This document shows, piece by piece, positions 8,100-16,536 of a DNA stretch of 64,000 bases. The notes below the pieces were generated by a model, which saw only the letters and a list, made by a program, of their open reading frames with translations, was not told where the DNA came from and did no database searches. The DNA comes from Pandoraea aquatica. GTDB lineage: Bacteria > Pseudomonadota > Gammaproteobacteria > Burkholderiales > Burkholderiaceae. Positions within the stretch are counted from its first letter, which is position 1; each line of letters begins with the position of its first letter. The translations under genes were made by a program, and so were the position numbers. Where the stretch lies: the NCBI RefSeq assembly GCF_902459565.1, contig NZ_CABPSN010000003.1:62001-126000 (forward strand), in the 5' to 3' direction.

Positions 8100-8546
8100 C
8101 TACCCGCCGGCGAGTCGCCGCAGGGCAAAATCGAGTGCGTAGGTATACCCGCGCCAACCCAGGCCGCAGATCACACCTTGCGCAATGTCGGAAAAGTACG
8201 AGTGATGCCGGAAGGCTTCGCGCGCATGAACGTTCGAGAGGTGAACTTCGACGAACGGGATGCCTACCCCGGCCAACGCGTCGCGAATTGCCACGCTCGT
8301 GTGGGTGTAGGCCGCCGGGTTGATGACGATGAAGTCGATCGACTCACCGCGCGCCGCCTGAATCCGGTCAACCAGTGCGCCTTCGTGATTGCTTTGGAAT
8401 GTCGCCACCTCGGCACCCGCCGTCTGGGCCTGCGCCACAAGGGCGGAGTCGATGTCGGCCAGCGTCGTGCGACCGTACACCTCCGGCTCGCGAGTACCGA
8501 GCAGGTTCAGGTTGGGGCCGTGGAGCACGAGAATGCGGTGAGGCAT
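8100..8546 (-). CDS. aroQ: 3-dehydroquinate dehydratase, type II
   Basis: This is the third enzyme of the shikimate pathway, converting 3-dehydroquinate to 3-dehydroshikimate. The protein begins [20 protein letters not shown], containing the type II signature and the catalytic tyrosine region (EVYG). [31 protein letters not shown], and [12 protein letters not shown] give the remaining active-site residues. The ATG at 8546 fits the usual family N-terminus. A GTG at 8564 would add six residues. Neither start has a clear Shine-Dalgarno sequence, so the start is uncertain. It lies 72 bases before accB. Confidence 0.93.
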   Translation of the reverse strand: MPHRILVLHGPNLNLLGTREPEVYGRTTLADIDSALVAQAQTAGAEVATFQSNHEGALVDRIQAARGESIDFIVINPAAYTHTSVAIRDALAGVGIPFVEVHLSNVHAREAFRHHSYFSDIAQGVICGLGWRGYTYALDFALRRLAGG

Positions 8547-8618
8547 CGGCGAATCAAATTTCACGAAATTGGGCGCAATTAAACGCCAGTTGGTGGATTT
8601 TGTCCAGTGGGGCGAAAT

Positions 8619-8677
8619 AGGGGCTGCCCCTTGGGGTGCCGCCGGTCACGTCCGGCGGGGCTTCCCGGGATGCCCCT
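8619..8677 (-). other. Nested GC-rich palindrome between the TlpA gene and aroQ
   Basis: CCGCCGG (8639-8645) and CCGGCGG (8652-8658) form a perfect 7-bp stem with a 6-base loop. AGGGGC (8619-8624) and GCCCCT (8672-8677) form an outer stem, and CCCCTTGGGG (8627-8636) is itself palindromic. On the minus strand only a weak T-rich stretch follows. It may be a terminator, a processing site or a dispersed repeat; no second copy is seen in the window. Confidence 0.45.
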
Positions 8678-8692
8678 CCCACCGTGTTAGGG

Positions 8693-9217
8693 TCAGATGA
8701 GCGGCTTGAGCGCGGTGCGGACCTCGTCCGACGTAATGCGGCCCAGCTTCTCATAGTGCAGACGGCCCTGCGGGTCGACGACGACAGTAAAGGGCAATGC
8801 GCCCGCCTTATTGCCGAGCGCGCGGGCCAGGTCCGTGCCGGCATAACCTGCCACGAGCAGCGGATAGTCCACTTTCACCTTTTGCTCGAACGCGATCATG
8901 TTCTGCGCCGTATCGATGCCAATGCCAACAAATTGCACGTTTTTCGTTCCGAACTCGGTGGAGAGCGCCTGCAAATCGGGCATTTCCTCGACGCAGGGTC
9001 CACACCACGGTGCCCAGAAATTCACCACCAGCGTCTTCCCTTTCCATTGGGAGAGCGCCTGATCGTTGCCCTTCAGGTCGGGCAGGCGGGTGGCGAGCAG
9101 TTGGGCGACGGCGGCGTCGGAGGCGCTCGGGGCCGGCTGGTTGCGGTGGCCGAGCCAGAATCCGCCTGCCAGCCCGATGAGGGCCAGAATCACCAGAATA
9201 ACGATGCGTTTTGCCAT
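8693..9217 (-). CDS. TlpA-family thioredoxin-fold disulfide reductase
   Basis: The 174-residue protein starts with one N-terminal hydrophobic segment (about 4-22), either a membrane anchor or an uncleaved signal. A periplasmic thioredoxin fold follows. The redox motif is WCGPC (71-75) in NFWAPWCGPC. The cis-proline region is LPFTVVVDPQG. This matches TlpA/ResA-like proteins that keep cysteines of exported proteins reduced, often in cytochrome c maturation. No cytochrome genes are nearby, so the partner is unknown. Its stop is about 147 bases before the aroQ start and the gap holds a GC-rich palindrome. Confidence 0.88.
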   Translation of the reverse strand: MAKRIVILVILALIGLAGGFWLGHRNQPAPSASDAAVAQLLATRLPDLKGNDQALSQWKGKTLVVNFWAPWCGPCVEEMPDLQALSTEFGTKNVQFVGIGIDTAQNMIAFEQKVKVDYPLLVAGYAGTDLARALGNKAGALPFTVVVDPQGRLHYEKLGRITSDEVRTALKPLI

Positions 9218-9360
9218 GATGGATAGAAGGCGGAAGTGCCGGGATAAGACGGTAAACGAAAGACGAACGGTAATTGCGAAGAATTAGTGGCGATTGCGTC
9301 GTGATCGCGTCGTGATTTTGCCGTGATTTTGTCGCGATTGCGCGCCAGCCCCCGGTCGGC

Positions 9361-10017
9361 TCAGTGACTCGGTGCATGGCTGGCGGCATCGGCTTGTGCG
9401 ATCAGCGCCCGCAGTCCGTCGGCGTCGACACGGACCGGACGGCCATTGCCGTCGGATGCCTTGAGCGCGCCGCGCATGTCGTCCATCGAATAGAGCGACA
9501 GGTGGACGCCCGCCGGTTCGCCCTGCTGACGACGTTCGCGCCAGAGAAAACTCAACGTCTCGACCATGCCCCGTCCATTGAAATGGCGGCTCTCGGAGAC
9601 CTCGTAGTCGATGCCCCGGTTCAGCAAGTCGATGGCAACTTCCTTGGGGTTGTCGCAAAAAGCCTGCAAGTAGATATCAGATAGCGCAGTGGCCGTACCG
9701 TTGTAGACGGCACCGGTGATGAACGGACGATAGCGAGCCAGTTCCGTCATCACCGTCAGCGCGACCTGGCGCAGATGCGCCAGCTCGGCGGGCTGCGTGT
9801 CGGAGAGGAACGTCTGAACGTACTCCCGGACTTCCGCTTCGATCTGGTCGTTATCGGGCAGTAATTCGCCAGCAATTCGCGATTCACCCGTTATCTGCTT
9901 GGCCGCCTTGCGCTTCGCGGAAGCGTAGTCGGCCCCCTCTTCGGCGATGAGGCGAGCGGCCGCCAGCGCGATTTCTTCGCGCAGGCGTTGGGCGTCGGTC
10001 CAGGATTTGCGTGTCAT
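9361..10017 (-). CDS. Conserved hypothetical protein divergent from mpl
   Basis: I do not recognise a named domain in this 218-residue protein. It has no signal peptide or membrane segment. The N-terminus is helical and charged (MTRKSWTDAQRLREEIALAA). A central Phe/Tyr-containing part (YRPFITGAVYNGTATALSDI) is followed by FCDNPKEVAIDLLNRGIDYE and a C-terminal segment with NGRPVRVDADGLRALIA. The DNP and NRGIDYE region vaguely recalls nucleotidyltransferase-like proteins, but this is not a safe call. The ATG at 10017 was chosen over an upstream frame to 10134 that would overlap the mpl promoter region. It is divergent from mpl. Confidence 0.72.
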   Translation of the reverse strand: MTRKSWTDAQRLREEIALAAARLIAEEGADYASAKRKAAKQITGESRIAGELLPDNDQIEAEVREYVQTFLSDTQPAELAHLRQVALTVMTELARYRPFITGAVYNGTATALSDIYLQAFCDNPKEVAIDLLNRGIDYEVSESRHFNGRGMVETLSFLWRERRQQGEPAGVHLSLYSMDDMRGALKASDGNGRPVRVDADGLRALIAQADAASHAPSH

Positions 10018-10136
10018 GCAAACGATGATACCCGAAAGGCATTGCGGTTCACGTGACAGGTACAATGGAGCCCCTGGCTTCTCTGCACTCCCATTTCCCG
10101 CACGGGTTCGGCCCGTCCTCACCACGCTCCCCATCC

Positions 10137-11519
10137 ATGCATATTCATATTCTTGGCATCTGCGGCACGTTCATGGGCGGACTGGCAGTCCTTGCGCGTC
10201 AGGCCGGTCATACCGTCACGGGTTGCGACGCCAACGTCTATCCGCCGATGAGCACTCAGCTTGAGGCTCAGGGCATTCGCCTGATTGAAGGGTTCGACGC
10301 CGACCAGGTCTCGCTGGAGCCTGACCTGTTCGTGATCGGCAACGTCGTGTCGCGCGGCAATCCGCTGATGGAAGAGATCCTGAACCGGAATCTGCCTTAC
10401 ACGTCCGGCCCGCAATGGCTGGGCGAGCACGTGCTGTCGAAGAAGTGGGTGCTGGCGGTGGCCGGCACGCACGGCAAGACCACCACGACGTCGATGCTGA
10501 CGTGGATTCTCGAAGACGCCGGGTACAACCCGGGCTTCCTCGTCGGCGGTGTGCCGATGAATTTCGGTATTTCCGCGCGGCTGACCGACAGCGACTTCTT
10601 CGTCATCGAGGCGGACGAGTACGACACGGCGTTCTTCGACAAGCGCTCGAAGTTCGTCCATTACCACCCGCGCACGGCCATCCTGAACAATCTGGAATTC
10701 GATCACGCCGACATCTTCCCGGATCTGACGGCGATCGAGACGCAATTCCACCATCTTGTACGTACCGTCCCCGGGCAGGGCCGTCTGATCGTGAACGGTC
10801 GCGAACCGGCGCTGGAGCGTGTGCTGACGCGTGGCTGCTGGAGCGAAGTCGAACGTTTCGGCGTGGCGGACGGCTGGCACGTGGCCGAAGCCAACGAGAC
10901 GCTGGCGGCCGGGCAGGAGGCGTTCTGGGTCCATCAGGGGCCGAAGGCTGCCGGGGAAGTGAAGTGGGCGCTTCAGGGCGAACACAACCGGATGAATGCG
11001 CTCGCGGCGCTGGCCGCCGCACGTCACGTGGGCGTGCCGCCTGAGCAGGGCGCGGCGTCGCTGGGCAAGTTCCAGAACGTGAAGCGCCGCATGGAAGTGC
11101 GCGGCGAAGCCGCTGGCGTGACCGTCTACGACGACTTCGCCCATCATCCGACCGCGATTCAGACGACTTTGGCCGGCCTGCGCCGCCGCGCGGGCAAGGC
11201 CCGCATTCTGGCGGTGCTCGAACCGCGCTCGAACACGATGAAGCTCGGCGTGATGAAGGCGCAACTGCCTGCGAGCCTGGCCGACGCCGATCTGGTGTTC
11301 GGCTACGGCGCGCCGTCCGGCAAAGATTCGCTCGGCTGGAATCTGACCGAAGCGCTCGCGCCGCTGGGAGCGCGTGCCCAGGCGTTCAGCGACATCGACG
11401 GGCTGGTGCGGGCGGTGAGCGCTGCCGCGCAGCCGGGTGACCAGATCGTGGTGATGAGTAACGGCGGCTTTGGCGGCATTCATCAGAAATTGCTTGATGC
11501 GCTGGCGGCGCGTGCCTGA
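10137..11519 (+). CDS. mpl: UDP-N-acetylmuramate:L-alanyl-gamma-D-glutamyl-meso-diaminopimelate ligase
   Basis: Mpl reattaches the recycled tripeptide L-Ala-D-Glu-mDAP to UDP-MurNAc, saving cell-wall peptide. The 460-residue protein starts MHIHILGICGTFMGGLAVLA and has the Mur-ligase ATP loop GTHGKTTT (110-117). It also has EADEYDTAFFDKRSKF, NNLEFDHADIF, and the C-terminal motif DDFAHHPTAI. The ATG at 10137 is the family start although no clear Shine-Dalgarno sequence precedes it. A TACAAT hexamer at 10061-10066 may be its -10 element. Together with murU and amgK elsewhere in this window it completes much of a recycling route. Confidence 0.95.
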   Translation: MHIHILGICGTFMGGLAVLARQAGHTVTGCDANVYPPMSTQLEAQGIRLIEGFDADQVSLEPDLFVIGNVVSRGNPLMEEILNRNLPYTSGPQWLGEHVLSKKWVLAVAGTHGKTTTTSMLTWILEDAGYNPGFLVGGVPMNFGISARLTDSDFFVIEADEYDTAFFDKRSKFVHYHPRTAILNNLEFDHADIFPDLTAIETQFHHLVRTVPGQGRLIVNGREPALERVLTRGCWSEVERFGVADGWHVAEANETLAAGQEAFWVHQGPKAAGEVKWALQGEHNRMNALAALAAARHVGVPPEQGAASLGKFQNVKRRMEVRGEAAGVTVYDDFAHHPTAIQTTLAGLRRRAGKARILAVLEPRSNTMKLGVMKAQLPASLADADLVFGYGAPSGKDSLGWNLTEALAPLGARAQAFSDIDGLVRAVSAAAQPGDQIVVMSNGGFGGIHQKLLDALAARA

Positions 11520-11579
11520 TCGCGCCTAAGCTGGTATCACGTGGCTAGCGCACACTGACTTGGTTTTACCGGGGCTCAC

Positions 11580-12191
11580 ATGATTCTCTATTTGCACGGC
11601 TTCCGTTCGTCGCCGCGTTCTTTTAAGGCGCAACTGATGGCGGCCCGCATGCACCGGCTCGGTCTGGGGCATGACTGGGCGTGCCCGCAGTTGCCGCCGT
11701 CGCCGCTCGCCGCCGTCGTCGATGCGCAGCGCCTGCTGACGGGCGTGAGCGCCGACGAGCTGACCATCGTGGGTAGCTCGCTGGGCGGCTACTACGCAAC
11801 GTATCTCGCAGAAAAGCTGGGTTGCCGCGCCGTGCTGCTCAATCCGGCGACGCGGCCGTATGACGACCTCGGCAAATGGCTCGGCGAGCAGCCGATGTGG
11901 CACGGCGGCGGCTCCATCGTCGTCGAACCCCGCCATCTGGACGAACTGCGCATGATCGACGTGGCGCAGATCACACGTCCCGAGCGCTATTACCTGGTGG
12001 CCGCGACCGGCGACCAGACGCTGGACTATCGCGACATGGTGGCAAAATTCCCTGGCGCGAAGCTCACGCTGATTGAGGGGAGCGATCACGGAATTTCCGA
12101 TTTCGCTAACTATATGGATGACGTGCTGCGCTTCGCCGGTATCGACGTGCCGCCTTCGCCTGGCGCAGCAAGCCCGTTCGCGGGCGAATGA
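11580..12191 (+). CDS. YqiA-like alpha/beta-hydrolase (esterase)
   Basis: The 203-residue hydrolase has LYLHGFRSSP at the start (oxyanion loop), nucleophile elbow GSSLGG (65-70, Ser67), an acid in ATGDQTLDY (Asp145 or Asp149), and the catalytic His170 in GSDHGISDF. This matches the YqiA/UPF0227 family, whose E. coli member hydrolyses short acyl esters and thioesters. The physiological substrate is unknown. It lies 60 bases downstream of mpl and 77 bases before the RNase II-like gene, all on the same strand. Confidence 0.88.
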   Translation: MILYLHGFRSSPRSFKAQLMAARMHRLGLGHDWACPQLPPSPLAAVVDAQRLLTGVSADELTIVGSSLGGYYATYLAEKLGCRAVLLNPATRPYDDLGKWLGEQPMWHGGGSIVVEPRHLDELRMIDVAQITRPERYYLVAATGDQTLDYRDMVAKFPGAKLTLIEGSDHGISDFANYMDDVLRFAGIDVPPSPGAASPFAGE

Positions 12192-12268
12192 CGCGTTACC
12201 CCGTTCTGTCCTAAACCGCCGTACATTGGCGGGCTACAATATCGCCTATTGCGATCGATGGCTGTTTC

Positions 12269-14473
12269 ATGAACATTTTTTTTGAGGAATCCGGCGGCTT
12301 CAAGGCTGGCACGGTGTTGTCGCAGCAGGGCGAGTCCTATCAGGTGGAGTTGCCTGGCGGGCGTCGCAGCAAGATTAAAGGGCGCGACGTTCTGCTACGT
12401 TTCGAGTCGCCCACGCCCGCCGAGCTGATCGCGCAGGCACAGGCCGCCGCACAGGACATCGATATGAGTTTCCTGTGGGAATGCGCGCCGGCCGACGAGT
12501 TCGCGTTTCCCGTCCTTGCTTCCGAGTACTTCGGGGAGGGCGCGAGCGTGGCACAGCAGGCCGGGCTGGCACTGGCCTTGCAGGCGTCGCCGATCTATTT
12601 CCGTCGCAAAGGCCGCGGTCAGTATCAGCGTGCCGCACAGGAACAGCTCGAGGCCGCACTGGCTGGACTGGCGCGCAAGCAGCAGCAAGCGGAGTTGCAG
12701 CAGTCGTACGCCGATCAGATGATCGCCGGTTCGCTGCCGGACGCGCTCAAGGGCAAGGAGCTGCAACTGCTGTTCCGTCCCGACAAGAACGCGCTCGAAT
12801 GGAAGGCGCTCGATGCGGCCGCTATCGCGCTGGGCAAGACCCACGCCGAGGTGATGCTGGCGTGTGGTGGCATTGCGTCGCCGCGTGCCTATCACGAGGC
12901 TGCCTTCCTCTACGAACACTTCCCGCGCGGTACCGGCTTTCCCGACCTGGGGCCGACGCCGCAACCGGCCGACGATCTGCCGCTTGCCGACGTGCAGGCG
13001 TTCTCGATCGACGATTCGACCACGACGGAAATCGACGACGCCCTCTCGGTGCAACTGCTGCCGGACGGTTTGCTGCGCGTAGGTATCCACATCGCGGCTC
13101 CGGCACTGGGCATCACGCGCGGCGACGCCATCGACGAGATCGCCCGCGTGCGTCTGTCGACGGTCTACTCGCCCGGCGAGAAGATCACGATGCTGCCCGA
13201 TTCGGTGGTCGAGACTTATACGCTCGCCGAAGGGGGCGCGCGTCCGGCGCTGTCGCTGTATGTCGTCGTCAAGGCCGATACGTATGAGATCGTAACGACC
13301 GAGACGCGCGCAGAACTTGTGCCGATCTCCGCCAACCTGCGTCACAACGAGCTTGACGCCATCATCACGGCGGAGACGCTGGCCGATGGCAGCGGCGACT
13401 ATCCGCACAAGGAAGAGCTGCGTCTGCTGTGGCCGTTTGCGCAATCGCTGTACGACAAGCGTCAGGCCGCGCGCGTGGGCTACGGTCTGCGCCCGGAAGT
13501 GCAGAATAAGACCGACTTCAATTTTTATGTCGACGGCGAGCACGTCACGATCAAGCAGCGTCTGCGTGGCGCGCCGCTCGATCTGATCGTCGCCGAAATG
13601 GCGATTCTCGCGAACAGCCGCTGGGGTCGCCTGCTGGCCGAATGTGGTGTGCCGGGTATCTACCGCGCACAACGTGCTTACGGCGTGAACCGTACGCGCA
13701 TGCAGACGTCGCCCGCTCCGCACGAAGGGCTGGGTGTCGAGCAGTACGCGTGGAGCACGTCGCCGCTGCGTCGCTACGTCGACCTTGTTAACCAGTGGCA
13801 ACTGATCGCCTGCGTGCGTCACGGCGTGACCGCCAAGCTGGCCGCCCCGTTCAAGCCGAAAGATGCCGATCTGTATGCGACGGTGTCGAGCTTCGAGGCC
13901 GCATACGCGGCCTACGGCGAACATCAGAGCCGCATGGAACGCTACTGGTGCATGCGCTGGCTGATTCAGGAGAACAAGTCGCAGGTACAGGCGAGCGTGC
14001 TCAAGGGCGATACCGTTCGTCTGAACGATATTCCGCTCACGCTCATCGTGCCGGGCCTCGGGCTGCATGCACGCGGCACGCAGATCATGCTCGACGTGCT
14101 GTCGTTCGACGTCGTCACACTCAGTATTTCGGTGCGCATCTCGCAGGTGCTCGGTGCGAGCCAGACCGAACTCGCGGATGACGACGATGAAGGTGACGGC
14201 GGTGCCGGTGACGGTGGTGAAGGTGGTGAGGGCGGCGACGCTGAGGGTGGCGAAGGAGGCGAGGGGAGCGACGGTGGCGAAGGCTCCGAATCTTCTGAGT
14301 CGTCCGAAGGCGATGTCGGTGCGGCGGGTGCTGCCAAAGGTGCCGCTGACGATGACGAAATCGTGTCCGCTCGGAGCGATGACGCGGTAGCCGCGTCCGA
14401 CGCCGGGTCGCCGCTGGCCGCCGCGCTGATGGCGGCAGGCGCGCACGACGCTTCGGCCAGCCCCGCGTGCTGA
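12269..14473 (+). CDS. RNase II/RNB-family 3'-5' exoribonuclease with acidic C-terminal tail
   Basis: This 734-residue protein has an RNB catalytic domain. FSIDDSTTTEIDDALSVQ (about 246-263) carries the Asp cluster that binds magnesium. Later RNB motifs include GIYRAQRAYG and YAWSTSPLRRYVDLVNQWQL. The enzyme should degrade single-stranded RNA from the 3' end. The last 100 residues are unusual: an acidic, Gly/Glu/Ser low-complexity tail (about 638-683, DDDDEGDGG and repeats of GGEGG), followed by an Ala-rich end. The tail lies after the RNA-binding S1-like part. The stop overlaps the GTG start of the next gene by seven bases, indicating translational coupling. Confidence 0.9.
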   Translation: MNIFFEESGGFKAGTVLSQQGESYQVELPGGRRSKIKGRDVLLRFESPTPAELIAQAQAAAQDIDMSFLWECAPADEFAFPVLASEYFGEGASVAQQAGLALALQASPIYFRRKGRGQYQRAAQEQLEAALAGLARKQQQAELQQSYADQMIAGSLPDALKGKELQLLFRPDKNALEWKALDAAAIALGKTHAEVMLACGGIASPRAYHEAAFLYEHFPRGTGFPDLGPTPQPADDLPLADVQAFSIDDSTTTEIDDALSVQLLPDGLLRVGIHIAAPALGITRGDAIDEIARVRLSTVYSPGEKITMLPDSVVETYTLAEGGARPALSLYVVVKADTYEIVTTETRAELVPISANLRHNELDAIITAETLADGSGDYPHKEELRLLWPFAQSLYDKRQAARVGYGLRPEVQNKTDFNFYVDGEHVTIKQRLRGAPLDLIVAEMAILANSRWGRLLAECGVPGIYRAQRAYGVNRTRMQTSPAPHEGLGVEQYAWSTSPLRRYVDLVNQWQLIACVRHGVTAKLAAPFKPKDADLYATVSSFEAAYAAYGEHQSRMERYWCMRWLIQENKSQVQASVLKGDTVRLNDIPLTLIVPGLGLHARGTQIMLDVLSFDVVTLSISVRISQVLGASQTELADDDDEGDGGAGDGGEGGEGGDAEGGEGGEGSDGGEGSESSESSEGDVGAAGAAKGAADDDEIVSARSDDAVAASDAGSPLAAALMAAGAHDASASPAC
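14186..14320 (+). repeat. GGY-GAR low-complexity stretch in the exoribonuclease gene
   Basis: This DNA is an imperfect run of GGT/GGC and GAA/GAG/GAC codons, encoding the Gly/Glu/Asp/Ser-rich tail. Its base pattern differs clearly from the rest of the gene and is prone to slippage in multiples of three. Confidence 0.6.
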
Positions 14474-15426
14474 AACCGGCTTTGCCCTCCGGCGATCTGG
14501 CCGCGGCGCGACGTCGCGGCTGGTCGCTGATGCGCGAGCATCCGCTTGCCACCGGTCTGATTTTTTCAGCCGTGGTGCATTTGCTCGCGCTGGCGGTACA
14601 TTTCGTTGCCCCCGACAGCTTCCGGTTGCACAGCGCAGATACGCCCCTCGAAGTCGTCCTCGTCAACGCGAAGTCGGCTAACGCACCGGACAAGGCAACG
14701 GCACTCGCGCAGGCCAACCTTGTCGGCGGTGGGGAGCATGATGGTGAGCGCGCGACGTCGCCACTGCCATCGCAGGCCGTCGAGCGCGATGGTGCCCCCG
14801 TCGCGCAGGTCCAGCGCAATGTGAGCGACCTGGAAGCCATGCAGGAGAAGCTGCTTTCGCAGCTGCGCAGCCAGTACGCGACCACGCCCGAGGCGCAGCG
14901 CAATCGCGCCGACACGCCGCAGCGCGGCCATGGTCTCGACGACCAGACGGTCGACCAGCAGATCGCGCGCTTGCAGGCGGAAATCGACAAACAACTGCGC
15001 GCCTATCAGACACGCCCCAAGCGAGGCCAGGTGACGGCGAACACGCGTGAAGTCGCGTATGCCCGATACTTCGATGGTTTGCGTCATCGTATCGAGCGTT
15101 ACGGTACGGAGCACTTTCCGCAAATCGGCAACGATCGCCTGTACGGTGAGCTGATCGTCACGCTCAACGTGAATCAACGGGGCGGGCTGGGGTACCACAA
15201 GGATGGTTGGAATGTCGTCGGCGTGGAAGTGACACGCAGTTCCGGCAATCGGGATCTGGATCGACGCGCGGTCGCGATCGTGCAGGCCAGCGCGCCGTTC
15301 GGCGACTTCTCGTCCGAAATGAAGCAGCGTTATGACATCCTCGAGATCGTCACGCGAATGACATTTACCCGTCAGGGCGTGCAGGCGCAAACGCTGACTG
15401 CACCGGCGCAGGACAACCCGCAATAG
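14467..15426 (+). CDS. TonB-like energy transducer / TonB C-terminal domain protein
   Basis: The 319-residue protein has a short cytoplasmic N-terminus, one membrane segment at about 27-49 (LATGLIFSAVVHLLALAVHFV), and a periplasmic part with a polar linker and helices (120-190). The C-terminal TonB-like domain (about 200-300) contains YGELIVTLNVNQRG, VGVEVTRSSGNRDLDRRAV and APFGDFS. TonB proteins pass proton-motive energy from ExbB/ExbD to outer-membrane transporters. No exbB/exbD lies next to it and the usual long Pro-rich stretch is missing, so a TonB/TolA-like scaffold role is also possible. The GTG start overlaps the preceding gene (GTGCTGA), so it is probably coupled to it. Confidence 0.8.
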   Translation: MLKPALPSGDLAAARRRGWSLMREHPLATGLIFSAVVHLLALAVHFVAPDSFRLHSADTPLEVVLVNAKSANAPDKATALAQANLVGGGEHDGERATSPLPSQAVERDGAPVAQVQRNVSDLEAMQEKLLSQLRSQYATTPEAQRNRADTPQRGHGLDDQTVDQQIARLQAEIDKQLRAYQTRPKRGQVTANTREVAYARYFDGLRHRIERYGTEHFPQIGNDRLYGELIVTLNVNQRGGLGYHKDGWNVVGVEVTRSSGNRDLDRRAVAIVQASAPFGDFSSEMKQRYDILEIVTRMTFTRQGVQAQTLTAPAQDNPQ

Positions 15427-15507
15427 CCTTTGAAATAGCACGTCGGTGTGGCCACAGCGGACGGTATTCCGCTGGAATCGTGGTCGGTGAAACTTTCCAA
15501 TAATTTC

Positions 15508-15513
15508 TATAAT
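15508..15513 (+). promoter_or_regulatory. Candidate -10 element for lpxO
   Basis: A perfect TATAAT lies in a locally AT-rich stretch, 32 bases before the lpxO start codon. No good -35 hexamer is seen at 16-18 bases upstream, so the promoter call is moderate. Confidence 0.45.
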
Positions 15514-15545
15514 TGCTGGGTTTTCCCGATCTCGAAAAGTCCGCC

Positions 15546-16442
15546 ATGAAATGGATTGTTCTGGCGATCATTGCTGCTTGTGCTGTGTACGTGCATTTCC
15601 GCGGTAAGGTTCGCCATAAATTTTTCCGCCAACTGTCCGACCATTCGACGTTCCTGTCACCGCTGAACGTCTTCATGTACACCTTTTCGCGTGTACCCAC
15701 GACGCCTTATTTGAAGTCCGACAGTTTTCCCGAGCTGGAGCCGTTGCGTCAGAACTGGGAAGCGATTCGCGCCGAAGCGATGTCGTTGCTTGAAGCCAGC
15801 CGTATCAAAGCGTCCGACAAGTACAACGATGTCGGCTTCAATTCGTTCTTCAAAAGCGGCTGGAAGCGCTTCTACCTGAAGTGGTACGACGAGGCGCACC
15901 CGTCCGCCAACGCGCTGTGTCCGGTGACGACCGACCTCGTGCGCAAGATCCCGACGATCAAAGCGGCGATGTTTGCCGAATTGCCGCATGGCACCCGGCT
16001 GGTGCGTCACCGCGATCCATACGCCGGTTCGCTGCGTTATCACCTCGGACTGGTCACGCCGAACGACGACCGTTGCTACATCGACGTCGATGGTCAGCGC
16101 TATAGCTGGCGTGACGGTGAGGGTGTGGTGTTCGATGAGACGTATATTCACTACGCCGAGAATCAAAGCGGCCAGAACCGTATCATTCTGTTTTGCGACG
16201 TCGAGCGTCCGATGAAGTACCGCTGGACGCAGATCGTCAACCGTTGGTTTGGCCGTCATCTGGTGGGCGCAGCGGCGTCGCCGAACGAGGCCGGCGACCG
16301 TACCGGTGGCTTGAACAAGGTGTTCAAGTATATTTACTCGATTCGCATCGTCGGCAAACGCCTGAAGGCGTGGAACCGGAACGTGTACTATGCGGTGAAA
16401 TGGGCGCTGTTCGGAGGCATCCTGCTGTGGATGCTCTGGTGA
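15546..16442 (+). CDS. lpxO: Lipid A hydroxylase-type aspartyl/asparaginyl beta-hydroxylase
   Basis: The 298-residue protein matches LpxO, an Fe(II)/2-oxoglutarate dioxygenase that 2-hydroxylates a secondary acyl chain of lipid A at the inner membrane. An N-terminal hydrophobic segment (about 2-17) and a C-terminal one (about 279-298, ending GGILLWMLW) flank the enzyme domain. The facial triad is visible as H155-R-D157 in LVRHRDPYAGSLRYH and H202 in TYIHYAENQ, with NRIILF providing the 2-oxoglutarate-binding Arg. The ATG at 15546 begins the first membrane segment; the longer frame to 15513 would start at the T of the -10 element. The base composition is somewhat less GC-rich than its neighbours. 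Confidence 0.85.
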   Translation: MKWIVLAIIAACAVYVHFRGKVRHKFFRQLSDHSTFLSPLNVFMYTFSRVPTTPYLKSDSFPELEPLRQNWEAIRAEAMSLLEASRIKASDKYNDVGFNSFFKSGWKRFYLKWYDEAHPSANALCPVTTDLVRKIPTIKAAMFAELPHGTRLVRHRDPYAGSLRYHLGLVTPNDDRCYIDVDGQRYSWRDGEGVVFDETYIHYAENQSGQNRIILFCDVERPMKYRWTQIVNRWFGRHLVGAAASPNEAGDRTGGLNKVFKYIYSIRIVGKRLKAWNRNVYYAVKWALFGGILLWMLW

Positions 16443-16494
16443 CGGTCTGATGCCCTGACGCCGTAGCGGCCGACGACCTGCTGTATGAATATTA

Positions 16495-16523
16495 GCGGCG
16501 CCTGAGCGAAAGCCAGGCGCCGC
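16495..16523 (+). terminator. Stem-loop after lpxO
   Basis: GCGGCGCCTG (16495-16504) and CAGGCGCCGC (16514-16523) form a perfect 10-bp stem with a 9-base loop. The following T-run is short (GTCTTT). It is probably the lpxO terminator although it lies only 13 bases before the aroE start. Confidence 0.6.
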
Positions 16524-16536
16524 GTCTTTGAAAACG

